A stretch of DNA of 64,000 nucleotides from Actinacidiphila cocklensis (lineage in GTDB: Bacteria > Actinomycetota > Actinomycetes > Streptomycetales > Streptomycetaceae). Both the position numbers and the translations under genes were made by a program. The stretch is taken from positions 58,676 through 122,675 of the forward strand of contig NZ_CAJSLV010000057.1 of NCBI RefSeq assembly GCF_907177275.1, read 5' to 3'. The notes under the pieces were generated by a model. The model was not told where the DNA came from and did no database searches. It saw only the letters and a program-made list of their open reading frames with translations. Below are positions 38,172 through 47,685 of this stretch, piece after piece; within the stretch, counting starts at the first letter, position 1, and each line of letters begins with the position of its first letter.

Positions 38172-38570
38172 ATGCCGAGCAAGATGTTCGTCAACCTCCC
38201 CGTGAAGGACCTGCAGGCGTCGACGGCCTTCTTCGAAGCAGCCGGCTTCGCCTTCGACCCGCAGTACACCGACGACAAGGCCGCCTGCATGGTCGTCGGC
38301 GACAGCAACTTCGTCATGCTGCTGACCGAGGCCTACTTCACCTCCTTCAGCGGCCGGCCCGTCACCGACACCGCCGCGTCCGCCGAGGCCATCGTCGCCG
38401 TGTCGCAGGACACCGCGGAGGCCGTCGACCGGATCGGCGACGCGGCCCTCGCCGCGGGCGGCCGGGCCGCCAAGGCCACGCAGGACGCGAGCCCGATGCA
38501 CACCCGCGCCTTCCACGACCTCGACGGCCACCTCTGGGAGATCTTCCACATCCCGCCGGCCGCGGCCTGA
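38172..38570 (+). CDS. VOC-family (glyoxalase-like) protein
   Basis: 132 residues. MPSKMFVNLPVKDLQASTAFFEAAGF and the C-terminal AFHDLDGHLWEIFHI are the two VOC motifs, the latter with the usual metal Glu. It belongs to the PhnB-like/'extradiol dioxygenase-like' group widely present in Streptomyces with unknown substrates. A GAGGCGG site lies upstream. It is convergent with the LacI regulator 23 bp downstream. Confidence 0.88.
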   Translation: MPSKMFVNLPVKDLQASTAFFEAAGFAFDPQYTDDKAACMVVGDSNFVMLLTEAYFTSFSGRPVTDTAASAEAIVAVSQDTAEAVDRIGDAALAAGGRAAKATQDASPMHTRAFHDLDGHLWEIFHIPPAAA

Positions 38571-38593
38571 CCCGCACACCCGCCGTCCGCCGC

Positions 38594-39634
38594 TCAGCTC
38601 GCGGGCGGTGGGGCGGAGCTGTCCCGGACGACGAGTTCGCTCGCCACCTCGACCCGCAGGGACGGCGGCCGGGAGCCGCCGAGCAGCTGGAGGACCATCC
38701 CGGCGGCGACCGCCGCCATCTCCGCCAGCGGCGTCCGCACCGTGGTGAGCCGCGGAGTGACCCACTCGGCGAAGGGCAGGTCGTCGAACCCGACCACGCT
38801 CAGGTCCGCCGGGATCCGCAGCCCCAGCGTCGCGGCGGCGCGGTACGTGCTGAGCGCCTGCTGGTCGCTGCCCGCGAAGACCGCCGTCGGCCGGTCGGGC
38901 AGCCGCAGCAGGTCGAGCGCGTGCCGGTGGGCGGGCTCGTTGGTGAAGTCGCCGTAGCGGACGAGCGCCGGGTCGTACGGCAGCCCCGCCTCCTCCAGCG
39001 CCGACCGGTAGCCGTCCACCCGGGCGCGGGAGGCCAGCCGGTGCGGCGGGCCGCCGATCACGGCGATCCTGCGGTGCCCGAGCCGGACGAGGTGCCGGGT
39101 GGCCGCCAGGCCGCCCGGCCAGTTCGTGGCCCCCACCCACGGCACGCCCTCCGGCGGCTCGTCGGCCGGGGAGATCAGCGCGAAGGGGATGCCCAGGCCG
39201 CGCAGCTCCCGGTGCTCGTCCTGGTCCAGCTCCGGGACCACCAGGATCGCGCCGAGCGTACGGCGGGCGGCGAGCGAGTCCAGCCAGCGCCTGCCCTGCC
39301 TGCCCTGGCGGCTGTGCGCCGCCGACACGACCAGGCCCATGCCGACCGCGTCCAGCGCTTCCTCCGCGCCGCGGATCAGCTCGACGGCCCATGCGCCGTC
39401 CAGCTCGTTCACCACGAAGTCGATCAGGCCGCCGGCGGCCAGGGCGGTGGCGGCGGGGCCGCTCCTGCCCGGGTACCCGTGCTGGGCCAGCAGCCGCTGG
39501 ACCTTCGCCCGGGTGCGGGCGGCCACGTCGGAGCGGTTGTGGAGCACCTTGGAGACGGTCGAGACGGAGACGCCCGCCTCCGCGGCGATCACGGCCAACG
39601 TCCTGCCGCCCGGCCCTTCTTCCGTGCCGCTCAC
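38594..39634 (-). CDS. LacI-family transcriptional regulator
   Basis: 346 residues from a GTG behind AAGGGGGG. The N-terminal LAVIAAEAGVSVSTVSKVLHNRSDVAARTRAKV is the LacI helix-turn-helix and hinge region. The periplasmic-binding-protein-like effector domain ends in TAVFAGSDQQALSTYRAAATLGLRIPADLSVVGFDD and LTTVRTPLAEM. The effector is probably a sugar. The nearest candidate target is the divergent multicopper oxidase 500 bp away, whose promoter carries a dyad, although self-regulation or a distant sugar operon is equally possible. Confidence 0.93.
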   Translation of the reverse strand: MSGTEEGPGGRTLAVIAAEAGVSVSTVSKVLHNRSDVAARTRAKVQRLLAQHGYPGRSGPAATALAAGGLIDFVVNELDGAWAVELIRGAEEALDAVGMGLVVSAAHSRQGRQGRRWLDSLAARRTLGAILVVPELDQDEHRELRGLGIPFALISPADEPPEGVPWVGATNWPGGLAATRHLVRLGHRRIAVIGGPPHRLASRARVDGYRSALEEAGLPYDPALVRYGDFTNEPAHRHALDLLRLPDRPTAVFAGSDQQALSTYRAAATLGLRIPADLSVVGFDDLPFAEWVTPRLTTVRTPLAEMAAVAAGMVLQLLGGSRPPSLRVEVASELVVRDSSAPPPAS

Positions 39635-39774
39635 GGCACCCCCCTTCCCCGGGAATGTATCCCAGGAAAGGCCCCGCCTCTCGCGGCGGGCGGCCCGCTC
39701 TTTCCCGGCGCCCCGCCCGCCCCTCGCGGCGGGCGGTCCGTTCTCCGCCGGTGGGTGGCTGGCCGCACAGTTCT

Positions 39775-39803
39775 CCCCCAGAGCTTCGCCTGGGGGTACC
39801 CCC
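39775..39803. repeat. Stem-loop and palindrome of a Streptomyces dispersed repeat
   Basis: 39775-39780 pairs with 39791-39796 around a GAGCTTCGCC loop, and GGGGGTACCCCC (39792-39803) is a perfect 12-base palindrome. I recall this CCCCCAG...CTTCGCCTGGGGGTACCCCC arrangement from many Streptomyces intergenic regions; copy number cannot be checked here. Confidence 0.6.
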
Positions 39804-39891
39804 ACGCGCCCCTGAAGAACGCTCACCCTCACGGCAGAGGGCAAGCCCCCGCCAGGGGCAAACCCTGTGCGTCGGAGGACGCAGGCCAAAG

Positions 39892-39983
39892 GGGGCGCGG
39901 GGAACTGCGCGACCACGATGCAGCCGCAGGCAAGCAATGCACCGCAGGGGCAATCACCCGGGGGCGCGGGGAACGGCGCGCGC
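39892..39983 (+). repeat. Two copies of the GGGGCGCGGGGAAC dispersed element
   Basis: Copy one begins at 39892 (GGGGCGCGGGGAACTGCGCG) and copy two at 39961 (GGGGCGCGGGGAACGGCGCG), 69 bases apart with diverged tails. An inverted relative, GCGCCCCTGAA, lies near 39807. The core is familiar from many Streptomyces intergenic regions. Confidence 0.6.
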
Positions 39984-40075
39984 AACCCGCCACCGGGGGG
40001 AAGGAAGGCCGCGCCACAGCAAGTGGCACCCCCCGGCTGGGAGGGCGACAGGGGCGCGACACGGGGGGGAAATGG

Positions 40076-40106
40076 TTGACGATGAGTCATATGGATGCTT
40101 ATCGTC
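40076..40106 (+). promoter_or_regulatory. Promoter overlapped by a 9-bp operator dyad, upstream of the multicopper oxidase
   Basis: GACGATGAG (40078-40086) and CTTATCGTC (40098-40106) are inverted repeats with one mismatch and an 11-base spacer. TTGACG (40076-40081) and TTATCG (40099-40104), 17 bases apart, give a plausible -35/-10 pair. A repressor bound to the dyad would cover the promoter. An AGAGGAG ribosome site (40124-40130) and ATG 40135 follow. Confidence 0.65.
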
Positions 40107-40134
40107 GAGCGCGCCCACCTCCAGAGGAGCCCCC

Positions 40135-41928
40135 ATGCCTCAAGGACCGACCCGTCGGTCGCTGCTCACCGCCGGAGGCCTCGGCGTCCTCGGCGGATTG
40201 GGCGCCGCGAACGCCCCCTCCCCGGCGAGCGCGGCCGGCACGGCAAGCGCGGCAAGCGCGACCGCCGAACCCGCGGAAGCGAGCGCAGCGACCGCGCTCA
40301 CGTTCGCCTCACCGCAGCTGACGCCGTATGTCGACGAACTGCCCGTCGCCCCCGTGCTGGCGGGCGACCGCACGATCCTGATGGCCACGTCGACCCACCG
40401 CTTCCACCGGGACCTGGGGGTCGCGAAGACCTGGTCGTACGGCGGGGAGCCGTATCTCGGGCCGACCATCGAGGCGCAGAGCGGCGAACCGCTGGCGCTG
40501 ACCTTCGGCAACGCCCTGGTCGGCGGGCACCTCTTCGCCGCCGACGTCGACCCGACGCTGGAGGGCGCCTCCGAGCTGGACCGGACGCAGCCGCGGACGT
40601 CGGTCCACGTGCACGGCGCGGTCACCCCGCCGGAGGCGGACGGGCACCCGGAGAACGGCTACCGGCCCGGCGGCAGCATGACGCACCGCCATCCGAACGG
40701 GCAGGACGCGGCCCACCTCTGGTACCACGACCACGCGATGGGCATCACCCGGCTCAACGCGGTGGCCGGCCTGGCCGGCACGTACCTGCTGCGGGACGCG
40801 TACGACACCGGCGCCGCGGGCAACCCGCTCGGCCTGCCCAGCGGCGAGTTCGAGGTGCCGCTGACACTGGCGGACCGCCGCTTCCAGGCCGACGGCTCGC
40901 TGAACTTCCGCACCAGCCGCAACGTGCCGCAGGGCCGCTGGGAAGGCAGCATGTTCGGCGACCTGATGACGGTCAACGGCGTGGTGTCGCCGTATCTGAA
41001 GGTTGCCGCCGGCTACTACCGCTTCCGGGTGCTCAACGCCTCCAACGCCCGCGCCTACCGGCTGTTCTTCAGCAACCGGATGCTGTTCTGGGTGGTCGGC
41101 ACCGACGGGGGCCTGCTGGACGCACCCGCCCGCACCTCCGCCGTACGCATCGCGCCGGGCGAGCGCCTCGACCTGGTCGTGGACTTCGGCTCGCTGGCCG
41201 CGGGCGACCACGTGGACCTGACCAACGACCAGCAGGAGCCGGCCGAGGTGGTGGCCGCCACCGCGGTCGCACCCACCAAGGACATCATCCGCTTCGTGGG
41301 CACCGGCGTACGCGGCTTCACCAGCGCGCCGCCCGACACCCTGCGCGGCGGTACGGGCCGGCCCGCGCTTCTGCCCGCGCTGCCCGCCGCCGGCAGCGTT
41401 GCGCGCCGGATCGTCACCCTCACCCCCGCGACGGCCCCCGGCTGGCCGCCCGCCGGGATGATGATGAACAACCTGCGGTACCGCGACGGGCCGATCCTCT
41501 CCCCGCGGCAGGGCACCGCCGAGGTGTGGGAGTTCGTCAACGCCTCCTCGCAAGCGCACCCCATGCACCTGCACCTGGTGCACATGCGGATCGTGGAGCG
41601 GCAGCGCTTCGACGTGGCCGCCTACCGCCAGGCCAACCCGCGCCCCGCCCCCGGCACCATGTGGTCGCCTGCGCCCGACGCGTATCTGCGGGGCGTCCCG
41701 CTGCCGCCGCAGGCCTGGGAGACGGGCGCCAAGGACACGGTCGGCTGCCCGCCCGGCATGGTGACCCGGGTGCTGGTCCGCTTCCCCGAGGCCGCGGAGC
41801 TGGGCTTCGACCCCGACGCGTCCTTCGCCGCCGTGAACGGCGCGCTGCTGCGCGGCTACGTCTGGCACTGCCACATCCTCGACCACGAGGACGACTGCAT
41901 GATGGCCCGCTACCGCATGACCACCTGA
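40135..41928 (+). CDS. Tat-exported multicopper oxidase (CotA/bilirubin-oxidase/phenoxazinone-synthase-like)
   Basis: 597 residues. The N-terminal [18 protein letters not shown] is a twin-arginine signal. The four copper blocks are HVHGA (about 150), WYHDHAMGI (about 200), [10 protein letters not shown] (about 480) and [14 protein letters not shown] near the C-terminus. Together they supply the type 1 and trinuclear copper ligands, with Met as axial ligand. It oxidises phenolic or metal substrates with reduction of O2 to water outside the cell. Length and the HEDDCMM ending fit CotA-type enzymes. A copper-handling or pigment role is possible; the substrate is not readable. Confidence 0.94.
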   Translation: MPQGPTRRSLLTAGGLGVLGGLGAANAPSPASAAGTASAASATAEPAEASAATALTFASPQLTPYVDELPVAPVLAGDRTILMATSTHRFHRDLGVAKTWSYGGEPYLGPTIEAQSGEPLALTFGNALVGGHLFAADVDPTLEGASELDRTQPRTSVHVHGAVTPPEADGHPENGYRPGGSMTHRHPNGQDAAHLWYHDHAMGITRLNAVAGLAGTYLLRDAYDTGAAGNPLGLPSGEFEVPLTLADRRFQADGSLNFRTSRNVPQGRWEGSMFGDLMTVNGVVSPYLKVAAGYYRFRVLNASNARAYRLFFSNRMLFWVVGTDGGLLDAPARTSAVRIAPGERLDLVVDFGSLAAGDHVDLTNDQQEPAEVVAATAVAPTKDIIRFVGTGVRGFTSAPPDTLRGGTGRPALLPALPAAGSVARRIVTLTPATAPGWPPAGMMMNNLRYRDGPILSPRQGTAEVWEFVNASSQAHPMHLHLVHMRIVERQRFDVAAYRQANPRPAPGTMWSPAPDAYLRGVPLPPQAWETGAKDTVGCPPGMVTRVLVRFPEAAELGFDPDASFAAVNGALLRGYVWHCHILDHEDDCMMARYRMTT

Positions 41929-41975
41929 GCGCGCCGGCGATTGCCGGGGCCGTACCCCGGCCCCATGCTGGATGT

Positions 41976-42998
41976 ATGGCGCTCGACGGTACGGTGCGGA
42001 CGCGGGGCTGGGCGGTCGGTACGCCCGGGCCGGCCGCGGACGGCCCGCTGGTGCCGGTCGACCGGGCCGTCGGCGGCCCCGGTCCCCGCGAGCTGCTGGT
42101 CGAGGTCGAGGCGTGCGGAGTGTGCCGTACCGACCTGCACCTGGCCGAGGGCGACCTCGCCCCGCACCGCGCGGAGACCGTCCCCGGGCACGAGATCGTC
42201 GGCCGGGTGCTCGCCGTGGGCGAGGGCGTGGCCGGCTTCACGGCGGGCGACCGGGTGGGCGGCGCCTGGCTGCGCGGCACCTGCGGGGTGTGCCGCTACT
42301 GCCGGCTCGGCCGGGAGAACCTCTGCCCGTACTCCGTCTACACCGGCTGGGACGCCGACGGCGGCTTCGCGGAGCGCACCCGGCTGCCCGCCGACTACGT
42401 CTACCCGCTGCCCGCCGAGGCCGACCCGGCCCAGCTGGCGCCGCTGCTCTGCGCGGGCATCATCGGCTACCGCGCCCTGCGCCGCAGCGACCTCCCGCCG
42501 GGCGGCCGGCTCGGCCTGTACGGCTTCGGCGGCTCGGCCCACCTGGCCGCCCAGGTGGCCCTGGCCGAGGGCGCCACCGTGCACGTACTGACCCGCTCGC
42601 CCGCCGCCCGCGACCTGGCCCTGTCGCTGGGCGCGGCCTCGGCCAGGGACGCCTACGACGACCCGCCGGAGGCCCTCGACGCGGCCGTGCTCTTCGCCCC
42701 GGTCGGCGACCTGGTACCGGTCGCCCTCGCGGCCCTGGACCGCGGCGGGACCCTGGCGGTGGCCGGCATCCACCTGACCGACATCCCGGCCCTGAACTAC
42801 CAGCGGCACCTCTTCCAGGAGCGCAACCTGCGCAGCGTCACGTCCAACACCCGCCAGGACGGCGCCGACTTCCTCGCCACCGCCGCCCGCATCGGGCTGC
42901 ACGCGACCGTCACCCGCTACCCCCTCGACGACGCCCCCCGCGCCCTGGCCGACCTCGCCGCGGACCGCGTGAACGGCGCCGCGGTGCTGATGCCCTGA
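41976..42998 (+). CDS. Zinc-binding alcohol dehydrogenase family protein
   Basis: 340-residue medium-chain dehydrogenase. The catalytic zinc site is seen as [10 protein letters not shown] and PGHEIVGRV. The structural zinc cysteines are [15 protein letters not shown]. The cofactor loop [16 protein letters not shown] (GFGGSA) is the variant typical of the TIGR02822 subfamily. It starts 47 bp after the multicopper oxidase and may be cotranscribed. The physiological substrate is unknown. A short in-frame start upstream is less likely for lack of a ribosome site. Confidence 0.92.
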   Translation: MALDGTVRTRGWAVGTPGPAADGPLVPVDRAVGGPGPRELLVEVEACGVCRTDLHLAEGDLAPHRAETVPGHEIVGRVLAVGEGVAGFTAGDRVGGAWLRGTCGVCRYCRLGRENLCPYSVYTGWDADGGFAERTRLPADYVYPLPAEADPAQLAPLLCAGIIGYRALRRSDLPPGGRLGLYGFGGSAHLAAQVALAEGATVHVLTRSPAARDLALSLGAASARDAYDDPPEALDAAVLFAPVGDLVPVALAALDRGGTLAVAGIHLTDIPALNYQRHLFQERNLRSVTSNTRQDGADFLATAARIGLHATVTRYPLDDAPRALADLAADRVNGAAVLMP

Positions 42999-43021
42999 CC
43001 CGCGCAGGGGGCCGGCGGGCG

Positions 43022-44086
43022 TCAGGCCGGCCGGCGGCCAGGGGCGGATCCGGTGGAGCCGCGGGCCACGAGTTCGGGGGCGAAGGTGAACTCGGCGTTC
43101 CCGGCCGGATGGCCGCCGATCTGGTCCGCGAGCGCCTGGACCGCGGCGATGCCCATGGCCTCGACCGGTTGGCGCAGGGTCGTCAGGGGGGGATCGGTGT
43201 AGGCGATCAGGGGGGAGTCGTCGAAGCCGATCACCGAGACGTCGCCCGGGACGTGGAGACCGCGAAGGCGTGCGGCGCGTATCGCGCCGATGGCGAGCTG
43301 GTCGCTGCCGCACACGATCGCGGTGCATCCGCGTTCCAGGAGGCGGCCCGCCGCGACATGCCCGCCCTCCACGCTCCACAGGGAGTGCTCGGTCATCCGT
43401 GCGGCGTCGCCGGGCGGCAGGCCCACGGTCCCGGCCAGGGCCGCGGTGAACCCGGCTGCCATGCGGCGGGCCGGAACGTACCGGTCGGGTCCTGTCGACA
43501 GGCCGATGCGGACGTGGCCGAGCTGAGCGAGGTGCTGCACCGCCAGTTTCATGCCGACGGACTCGTCGGGGGTGACGAACGGCGCGGCGATGCCCTCGCG
43601 GTAGCCGTTGATCAGCACGAACGGCATACCGCGGTCGGACAGCCGCTGGTAGCGCCCGGTGCCGTGGGCGTGGTCGCTGTGCATGCCGTAGAGGAAGACG
43701 ATCCCCGCCACGTTCTCGTCGAGGAGCGTCCGCACGAGGTCGTCCTCGGTGGCGGCCTCCGGGTCCTGCGGGCACAGCACCGGGTGGTAGCCGTGCCGGA
43801 GCAGGCCCTGGGCGATGGCCTGGGTGAAGGCCGGGAAGACCGGGTTGTGCAGTGCCGGGGTGATCAGCCCGACGAGGCCTCTGGCCGCGGGCCTCGCGGC
43901 GGGCGGCCGGGGTTCGCCGAGCGCGGTCACGGCCGCGCGCACCCGGTCGTGGGTCGCCGCGGTGACACCGGGACGTCCGTTCAGGACACGGCTGACGGTG
44001 GCCTGGCTGACGCCTGCCCGCGCCGCTATGTCGATGAGTCGCACCGGCCCCTGCCCTGGCCTCCCGGATTTCTCCACCCTCGACAC
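43022..44086 (-). CDS. LacI-family transcriptional regulator
   Basis: Up to 354 residues. RLIDIAARAGVSQATVSRVLNGRPGVTAATHDRV is the DNA-binding head, followed by the effector domain (LVGLITPALHNPVFPAFTQAI ... VSVIGFDDSPLIAYTDPPLTTLRQPVEAM). The start is uncertain: GTG 44086, 44077 and 44044 are all in frame and none has an ideal ribosome site. It lies 79 bp upstream of a sugar-independent DHA2 exporter on the same strand and next to the cyclitol operon, so it may link that exporter or pathway to a carbohydrate signal. This is inference. Confidence 0.92.
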   Translation of the reverse strand: MSRVEKSGRPGQGPVRLIDIAARAGVSQATVSRVLNGRPGVTAATHDRVRAAVTALGEPRPPAARPAARGLVGLITPALHNPVFPAFTQAIAQGLLRHGYHPVLCPQDPEAATEDDLVRTLLDENVAGIVFLYGMHSDHAHGTGRYQRLSDRGMPFVLINGYREGIAAPFVTPDESVGMKLAVQHLAQLGHVRIGLSTGPDRYVPARRMAAGFTAALAGTVGLPPGDAARMTEHSLWSVEGGHVAAGRLLERGCTAIVCGSDQLAIGAIRAARLRGLHVPGDVSVIGFDDSPLIAYTDPPLTTLRQPVEAMGIAAVQALADQIGGHPAGNAEFTFAPELVARGSTGSAPGRRPA

Positions 44087-44165
44087 TGTAGGCGGGCACG
44101 GGCCGCGGCATGCGCCCGCGGAACCCGCCGCCCTGCCGGCCGGGAGACCCGGCGGGCGGGTGCGG

Positions 44166-45674
44166 TCAGCCGATCCGGGCCGCGGGTCCCTCCTCCGCTG
44201 CCGGCGTGCTCGGCTGTTCTCCCGGAGCGCGCCCGGTGCCGGGGTCCGCGGCGCCTGCCCGGCCCGGCAGCAGGGACAGGCAGGCCCACAGGGCCAGGAG
44301 CATGATGCCGGTGGCCGCCAGCAGGGCGTAGCGGTAGCCGGTGGTCAGGTCGGCGGCGCCGACCGGGTGGCCGCCGGCGGCATGGTGGCTGCCCCAGGTG
44401 GCCACCGTGGTGATGACCGCCAGTCCGACAGCCGCGCCGATCTGCTGCGAGGTGCCGAGCACGCCCGAGGCGAGTCCTGACCCCTCGTCGTCGGCGCCTG
44501 CGGTACCCGCGACGGTGAAGGCCACGAAGACGATGCCGCCCGCGCCCAGGAGCAGCAGCGGCCCCAGCACCTCCCGCTGGTACGGGCCGCCGGAGATGCG
44601 GGACAGCCACACCACCCCGGCGGTGAAGAGCACCAGCCCCGTGGCCGTGCAGGCCCGGAGGCTGAAACGGGCGAGCAGGCGCCCCGCGACGGAGGACACG
44701 AGGGTGCTCGCGATCGCCAGCGGGAGCACGGCGACGCCGGACCTGAGGGGGGAGTAGCCCAGCACGCTCTGCAGGTAGAGGCTGAGGACGATGTACATCG
44801 GCGAGATGACCATGTTGATCAGCGCGGCGACGAGGTTGGCCCCGCGCAGCGGCCGCCGCCGGAAGATGCCCATCGGGACCAGCGGGTGGGAGCGGCGCAA
44901 CTGGATCGCCAGGAACGCGCCCAGCAGGAGGCACGCCAGCGGTCCCAGCCAGAGGATCCGGCCCGACGTCCAGCCCGTCGTCGGCCCGTTGATGAGGACG
45001 TAGACGAACAGGATCAGCCCGGCCGTGACGGTGACCGCGCCGGGCAGGTCGAAGGTGGTGCGGGACGTACCGCGGTCCGGTGGCAGCAAGCGCAGCGCCA
45101 GGGCCGCGCAGGCGCACGCCACGGGCACGTTCACGTAGAAGACGGCCTCCCAGCCCCACAGGTCGGTGAGGACGCCGCCGGCGAACAGGCCGACCGACCC
45201 GCCGGCGGCGGCCGCGGTGCCCATCACCGCGAGGGCGTGGTTGCGGAGGTCGGCCCCGGCACGGTCGCGGTCCGGGAACACCCTCAGGATGAGGGACAGG
45301 GCCGACGGCGAGACCAGGGCGGCGGCCAGCCCCTGGGCGCCGCGGGCGGCGATCAGCCAGCCGGGTGCCGGCGCCAGCCCGCCGACCAGCGAGGCGGCGG
45401 CGAACAGCAGCAGGCCGCCGGTGAACAGCCGGCGCCGTCCCACGTAGTCGCCTAGCCGACCGCCGAGTATCAGGAAGCCCCCGTAGAGCAGCGTGTACGC
45501 GTTGGGGATCCAGGACGTGTCCTGCGAGGCGAAGCCCAGGTCGCGCCCGATGGAGGGCAGGGCCACGCCGACGATCGCTGCGTCCAGGATCAGCATGAAC
45601 TGGGTGGTGACCAGCAGTGCGAGCGTGCCTCTGCGGCCCTTCATCGCGTCGTGCACAGGGGTGGTGCCGGCCAT
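44166..45674 (-). CDS. DHA2-type MFS exporter (14 transmembrane segments)
   Basis: 502 residues from the ATG behind AAGGAC. The first helix reads QFMLILDAAIVGVALPSIG. Motif A is GGRLGDYVGRRRLF, and a Gly-rich motif C (GTAAAAGGSVGLFAGGVL) follows, then a second bundle, with a C-terminal hydrophilic tail of about 35 residues. The EmrB/QacA family exports small molecules by proton antiport. It lies between the LacI and SARP regulators, all on the minus strand, facing the cyclitol operon. It is a reasonable product exporter for that pathway, although polar cyclitols are atypical DHA2 cargo. Confidence 0.92.
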   Translation of the reverse strand: MAGTTPVHDAMKGRRGTLALLVTTQFMLILDAAIVGVALPSIGRDLGFASQDTSWIPNAYTLLYGGFLILGGRLGDYVGRRRLFTGGLLLFAAASLVGGLAPAPGWLIAARGAQGLAAALVSPSALSLILRVFPDRDRAGADLRNHALAVMGTAAAAGGSVGLFAGGVLTDLWGWEAVFYVNVPVACACAALALRLLPPDRGTSRTTFDLPGAVTVTAGLILFVYVLINGPTTGWTSGRILWLGPLACLLLGAFLAIQLRRSHPLVPMGIFRRRPLRGANLVAALINMVISPMYIVLSLYLQSVLGYSPLRSGVAVLPLAIASTLVSSVAGRLLARFSLRACTATGLVLFTAGVVWLSRISGGPYQREVLGPLLLLGAGGIVFVAFTVAGTAGADDEGSGLASGVLGTSQQIGAAVGLAVITTVATWGSHHAAGGHPVGAADLTTGYRYALLAATGIMLLALWACLSLLPGRAGAADPGTGRAPGEQPSTPAAEEGPAARIG

Positions 45675-45765
45675 GGCGCGTCCTTGGGGATGTGGGGCGG
45701 CCCGGGGGCCGGAGTGGCTGACGGCGAAGTGTCGTTGGGCGGGACCCGTGTCCTGTCGCCCCGGG

Positions 45766-47685
45766 TCAGGACGCGCGTGCACGAGAGCCGCACGCAGCGG
45801 GCCGGCGGGCGCGCAGGACCGGGGCGTTGGCCGAGGAGGGGGCGGGCGGGCGGCCCTGGTCGCCCTCCGGTCGCGGGGATCCGTCCCGGTCGGCGAAGGC
45901 CAGCCGGAGCATGCGGGGGACCGAGAACCTCAGGTCCCCGGCCGGTCCTGCCGCGGTCTCCAGCAGGTGGCAGGAGGCCAGCGACTCCACCAGGTGCTCG
46001 GCCTGTGTACGCCCGATTCCCAGACCGGACTCCAGCGCCGGGAGGCCGCGCACGGGTGCGCAGTCGCGGCACAGCATGTCCAGCGCCTGGCGCTCGCGTT
46101 CGCCGAGTCGCGCTCGGCTGTCCCGCAGCAGGCGCCCCACGTCCAGGTGCGCACTGCTCAGCTCGGTCAGCCGCCGCCGCTCGTCGGAGAGCCGCCCGGC
46201 GAATTCCCGCAGCGAGCGGGCCGGCCAGGCGACCAGCTTCTCCGCGGCGGCGCGGATCGCAATCGGCAGGCCGTCGCACAGCCGTACGATCTCCTCGGCC
46301 GCGTGGAGCTCCTTGTCCACCCGCAGCGGTCCGGCGACCGCGGCGAGCAGGGCCACCCCGCCTGCCATCCCCACGGGACCCAGCGGAATCGTGGTGGTCG
46401 CCCCGAGGAAGCCGCCCAGCCGGTGCCTGGAGGTGACGAGCACGGTGCAGTTGGCCCCGGCCGGCAGCAGCGGGAGGATCTGCTCGGTGGACGCCGCGTC
46501 GTCCAGCAGCAGAAGCAGCCGGCGATGGACGGCCCATCCTCGGAACAGCCGCGTCAGGTCGTCCAGGCGCTCCGGCGTCTCGTCCGGCGGCAGCCCGACG
46601 GTGGCCAGGAACGACCGCAGTATTTCCGCGGGTTCGCTGGGTGTGCCGTCCGGACGGTGCAGCACGGCGAAGAGCTGGCCGTCCGGGAAGTGGGCCTGGA
46701 GGCGGTGCCCGGCGCGTACGGCGGTCACGGTCTTCCCCGTTCCCACCCCTCCGGTGATCACCACCACCCGCAGACCCGGGTCCTTCGCCCCGGTCGTGGC
46801 GCGCGCCGCCTCGTCGATCGCCGCCAGCGCGTGCTCCCTGTCCACGAGGTGGTCGAGCTCCGGCGGCAGCTGGTAGGGCGAGGGACTCCAGGCGGGGCCG
46901 GAAGCGGGCGGGTCGGGGCGCAGGTCCCACAGCGTCGAGTCACCGCTCAGAACGCGCTGCTGGAGTTCGCGCAGCCGGGGCGAGGGCTCCAGGCCGAGTT
47001 CGGCGATCATGGACCTGCGCGCCCCGCGGTAGGCCGCAAGGGCCTCGCGGTCCATGCCCGAGCGGTGCGCGGCCAGCATGAACTGCGCGCAGAACTCCTC
47101 GTGCAGCGGATAGCGGATGGTGAGGGCCTTCAGCTCCCCCACCAGGGCGCGGTGGCGGCCGAGCCGGAGGTCGGCGTCGATGCGCTCCTCGAGGGCCTGC
47201 AGCCGCAGGTCCTCGATGCTGGCGCGTTGCGCGGACAGCATCGGCCCTGGTTCGACCCCGGTGAACGCGTCACCCGTCCAGAGGTCCAGCGCCCGGTGCA
47301 GCAGGCTCGAAGCCGTGGAGACGTCCCCCCTGCGCAGGGCGGCCTTCCCCCGCGAGTAGCCCTCCTTGAACTGCCACAGGTCGAGTTGCCCCGGCTCGAC
47401 CCGGATCCGGTACCCGTTCGCGTGGGTCTCCAGCAGATCGCGCCCGTCTGGATCGGTGTCGCGCCGCAGCGCCGCACGCAGGTTGTACACGTGCGTCTGC
47501 GCGGTTTTCCTGGCGAGCCGTGGCGCGCGGTCACCCCATAATTCCTCGATCAGCTGTTCCATGGGGACGACGTGTTCGGCACGGGAGAGCAGCAGGGACA
47601 GGACGCGCCGCACCATGGGTGCGCTGGGTGTGCGCAGCTCATCGCCACTGCGGACTTCAAGGGGACCCAGAACGGAGAAGTACAA
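45766..47685 (-). CDS. SARP-family regulator with NB-ARC ATPase domain
   Basis: 639 residues. The start is a TTG 6 bases after AGGAG, leaving the classical opening YFSVLGPLEVRSGDEL; a longer TTG start has no site. Residues 1-95 are the OmpR-like winged helix and 100-245 the BTAD helices (LDLWQFKEGYSRGKAALRRGD...). Then an NB-ARC module with P-loop GGVGTGKT (near 320) and LLLLLDDAAS. Domain order matches the AfsR/RedD-type 'medium' SARPs that activate pathway genes. A TTA codon lies at 47539-47541, the usual bldA checkpoint in such regulators. It is divergent from the cyclitol operon, its likely target. Confidence 0.93.
   Translation of the reverse strand: MYFSVLGPLEVRSGDELRTPSAPMVRRVLSLLLSRAEHVVPMEQLIEELWGDRAPRLARKTAQTHVYNLRAALRRDTDPDGRDLLETHANGYRIRVEPGQLDLWQFKEGYSRGKAALRRGDVSTASSLLHRALDLWTGDAFTGVEPGPMLSAQRASIEDLRLQALEERIDADLRLGRHRALVGELKALTIRYPLHEEFCAQFMLAAHRSGMDREALAAYRGARRSMIAELGLEPSPRLRELQQRVLSGDSTLWDLRPDPPASGPAWSPSPYQLPPELDHLVDREHALAAIDEAARATTGAKDPGLRVVVITGGVGTGKTVTAVRAGHRLQAHFPDGQLFAVLHRPDGTPSEPAEILRSFLATVGLPPDETPERLDDLTRLFRGWAVHRRLLLLLDDAASTEQILPLLPAGANCTVLVTSRHRLGGFLGATTTIPLGPVGMAGGVALLAAVAGPLRVDKELHAAEEIVRLCDGLPIAIRAAAEKLVAWPARSLREFAGRLSDERRRLTELSSAHLDVGRLLRDSRARLGERERQALDMLCRDCAPVRGLPALESGLGIGRTQAEHLVESLASCHLLETAAGPAGDLRFSVPRMLRLAFADRDGSPRPEGDQGRPPAPSSANAPVLRARRPAACGSRARAS

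Larger units (their letters stand above)
39635..40134. other. 500-bp intergenic region rich in dispersed repeats
   Basis: No gene is seen. The LacI-proximal part (39,640-39,770) repeats a CTCGCGGCGGGCGG-type unit twice. The middle holds a hairpin plus two copies of a GGGGCGCGGGGAAC element annotated separately. The last 60 bases hold the oxidase promoter. Confidence 0.6.

Noticed and set aside
36021..39953. 1,310-codon minus-strand open frame
   Set aside because: It runs antisense through the SDR, SRPBCC and VOC genes and out of frame through the LacI gene. No motif is seen, and the sense genes are well supported.
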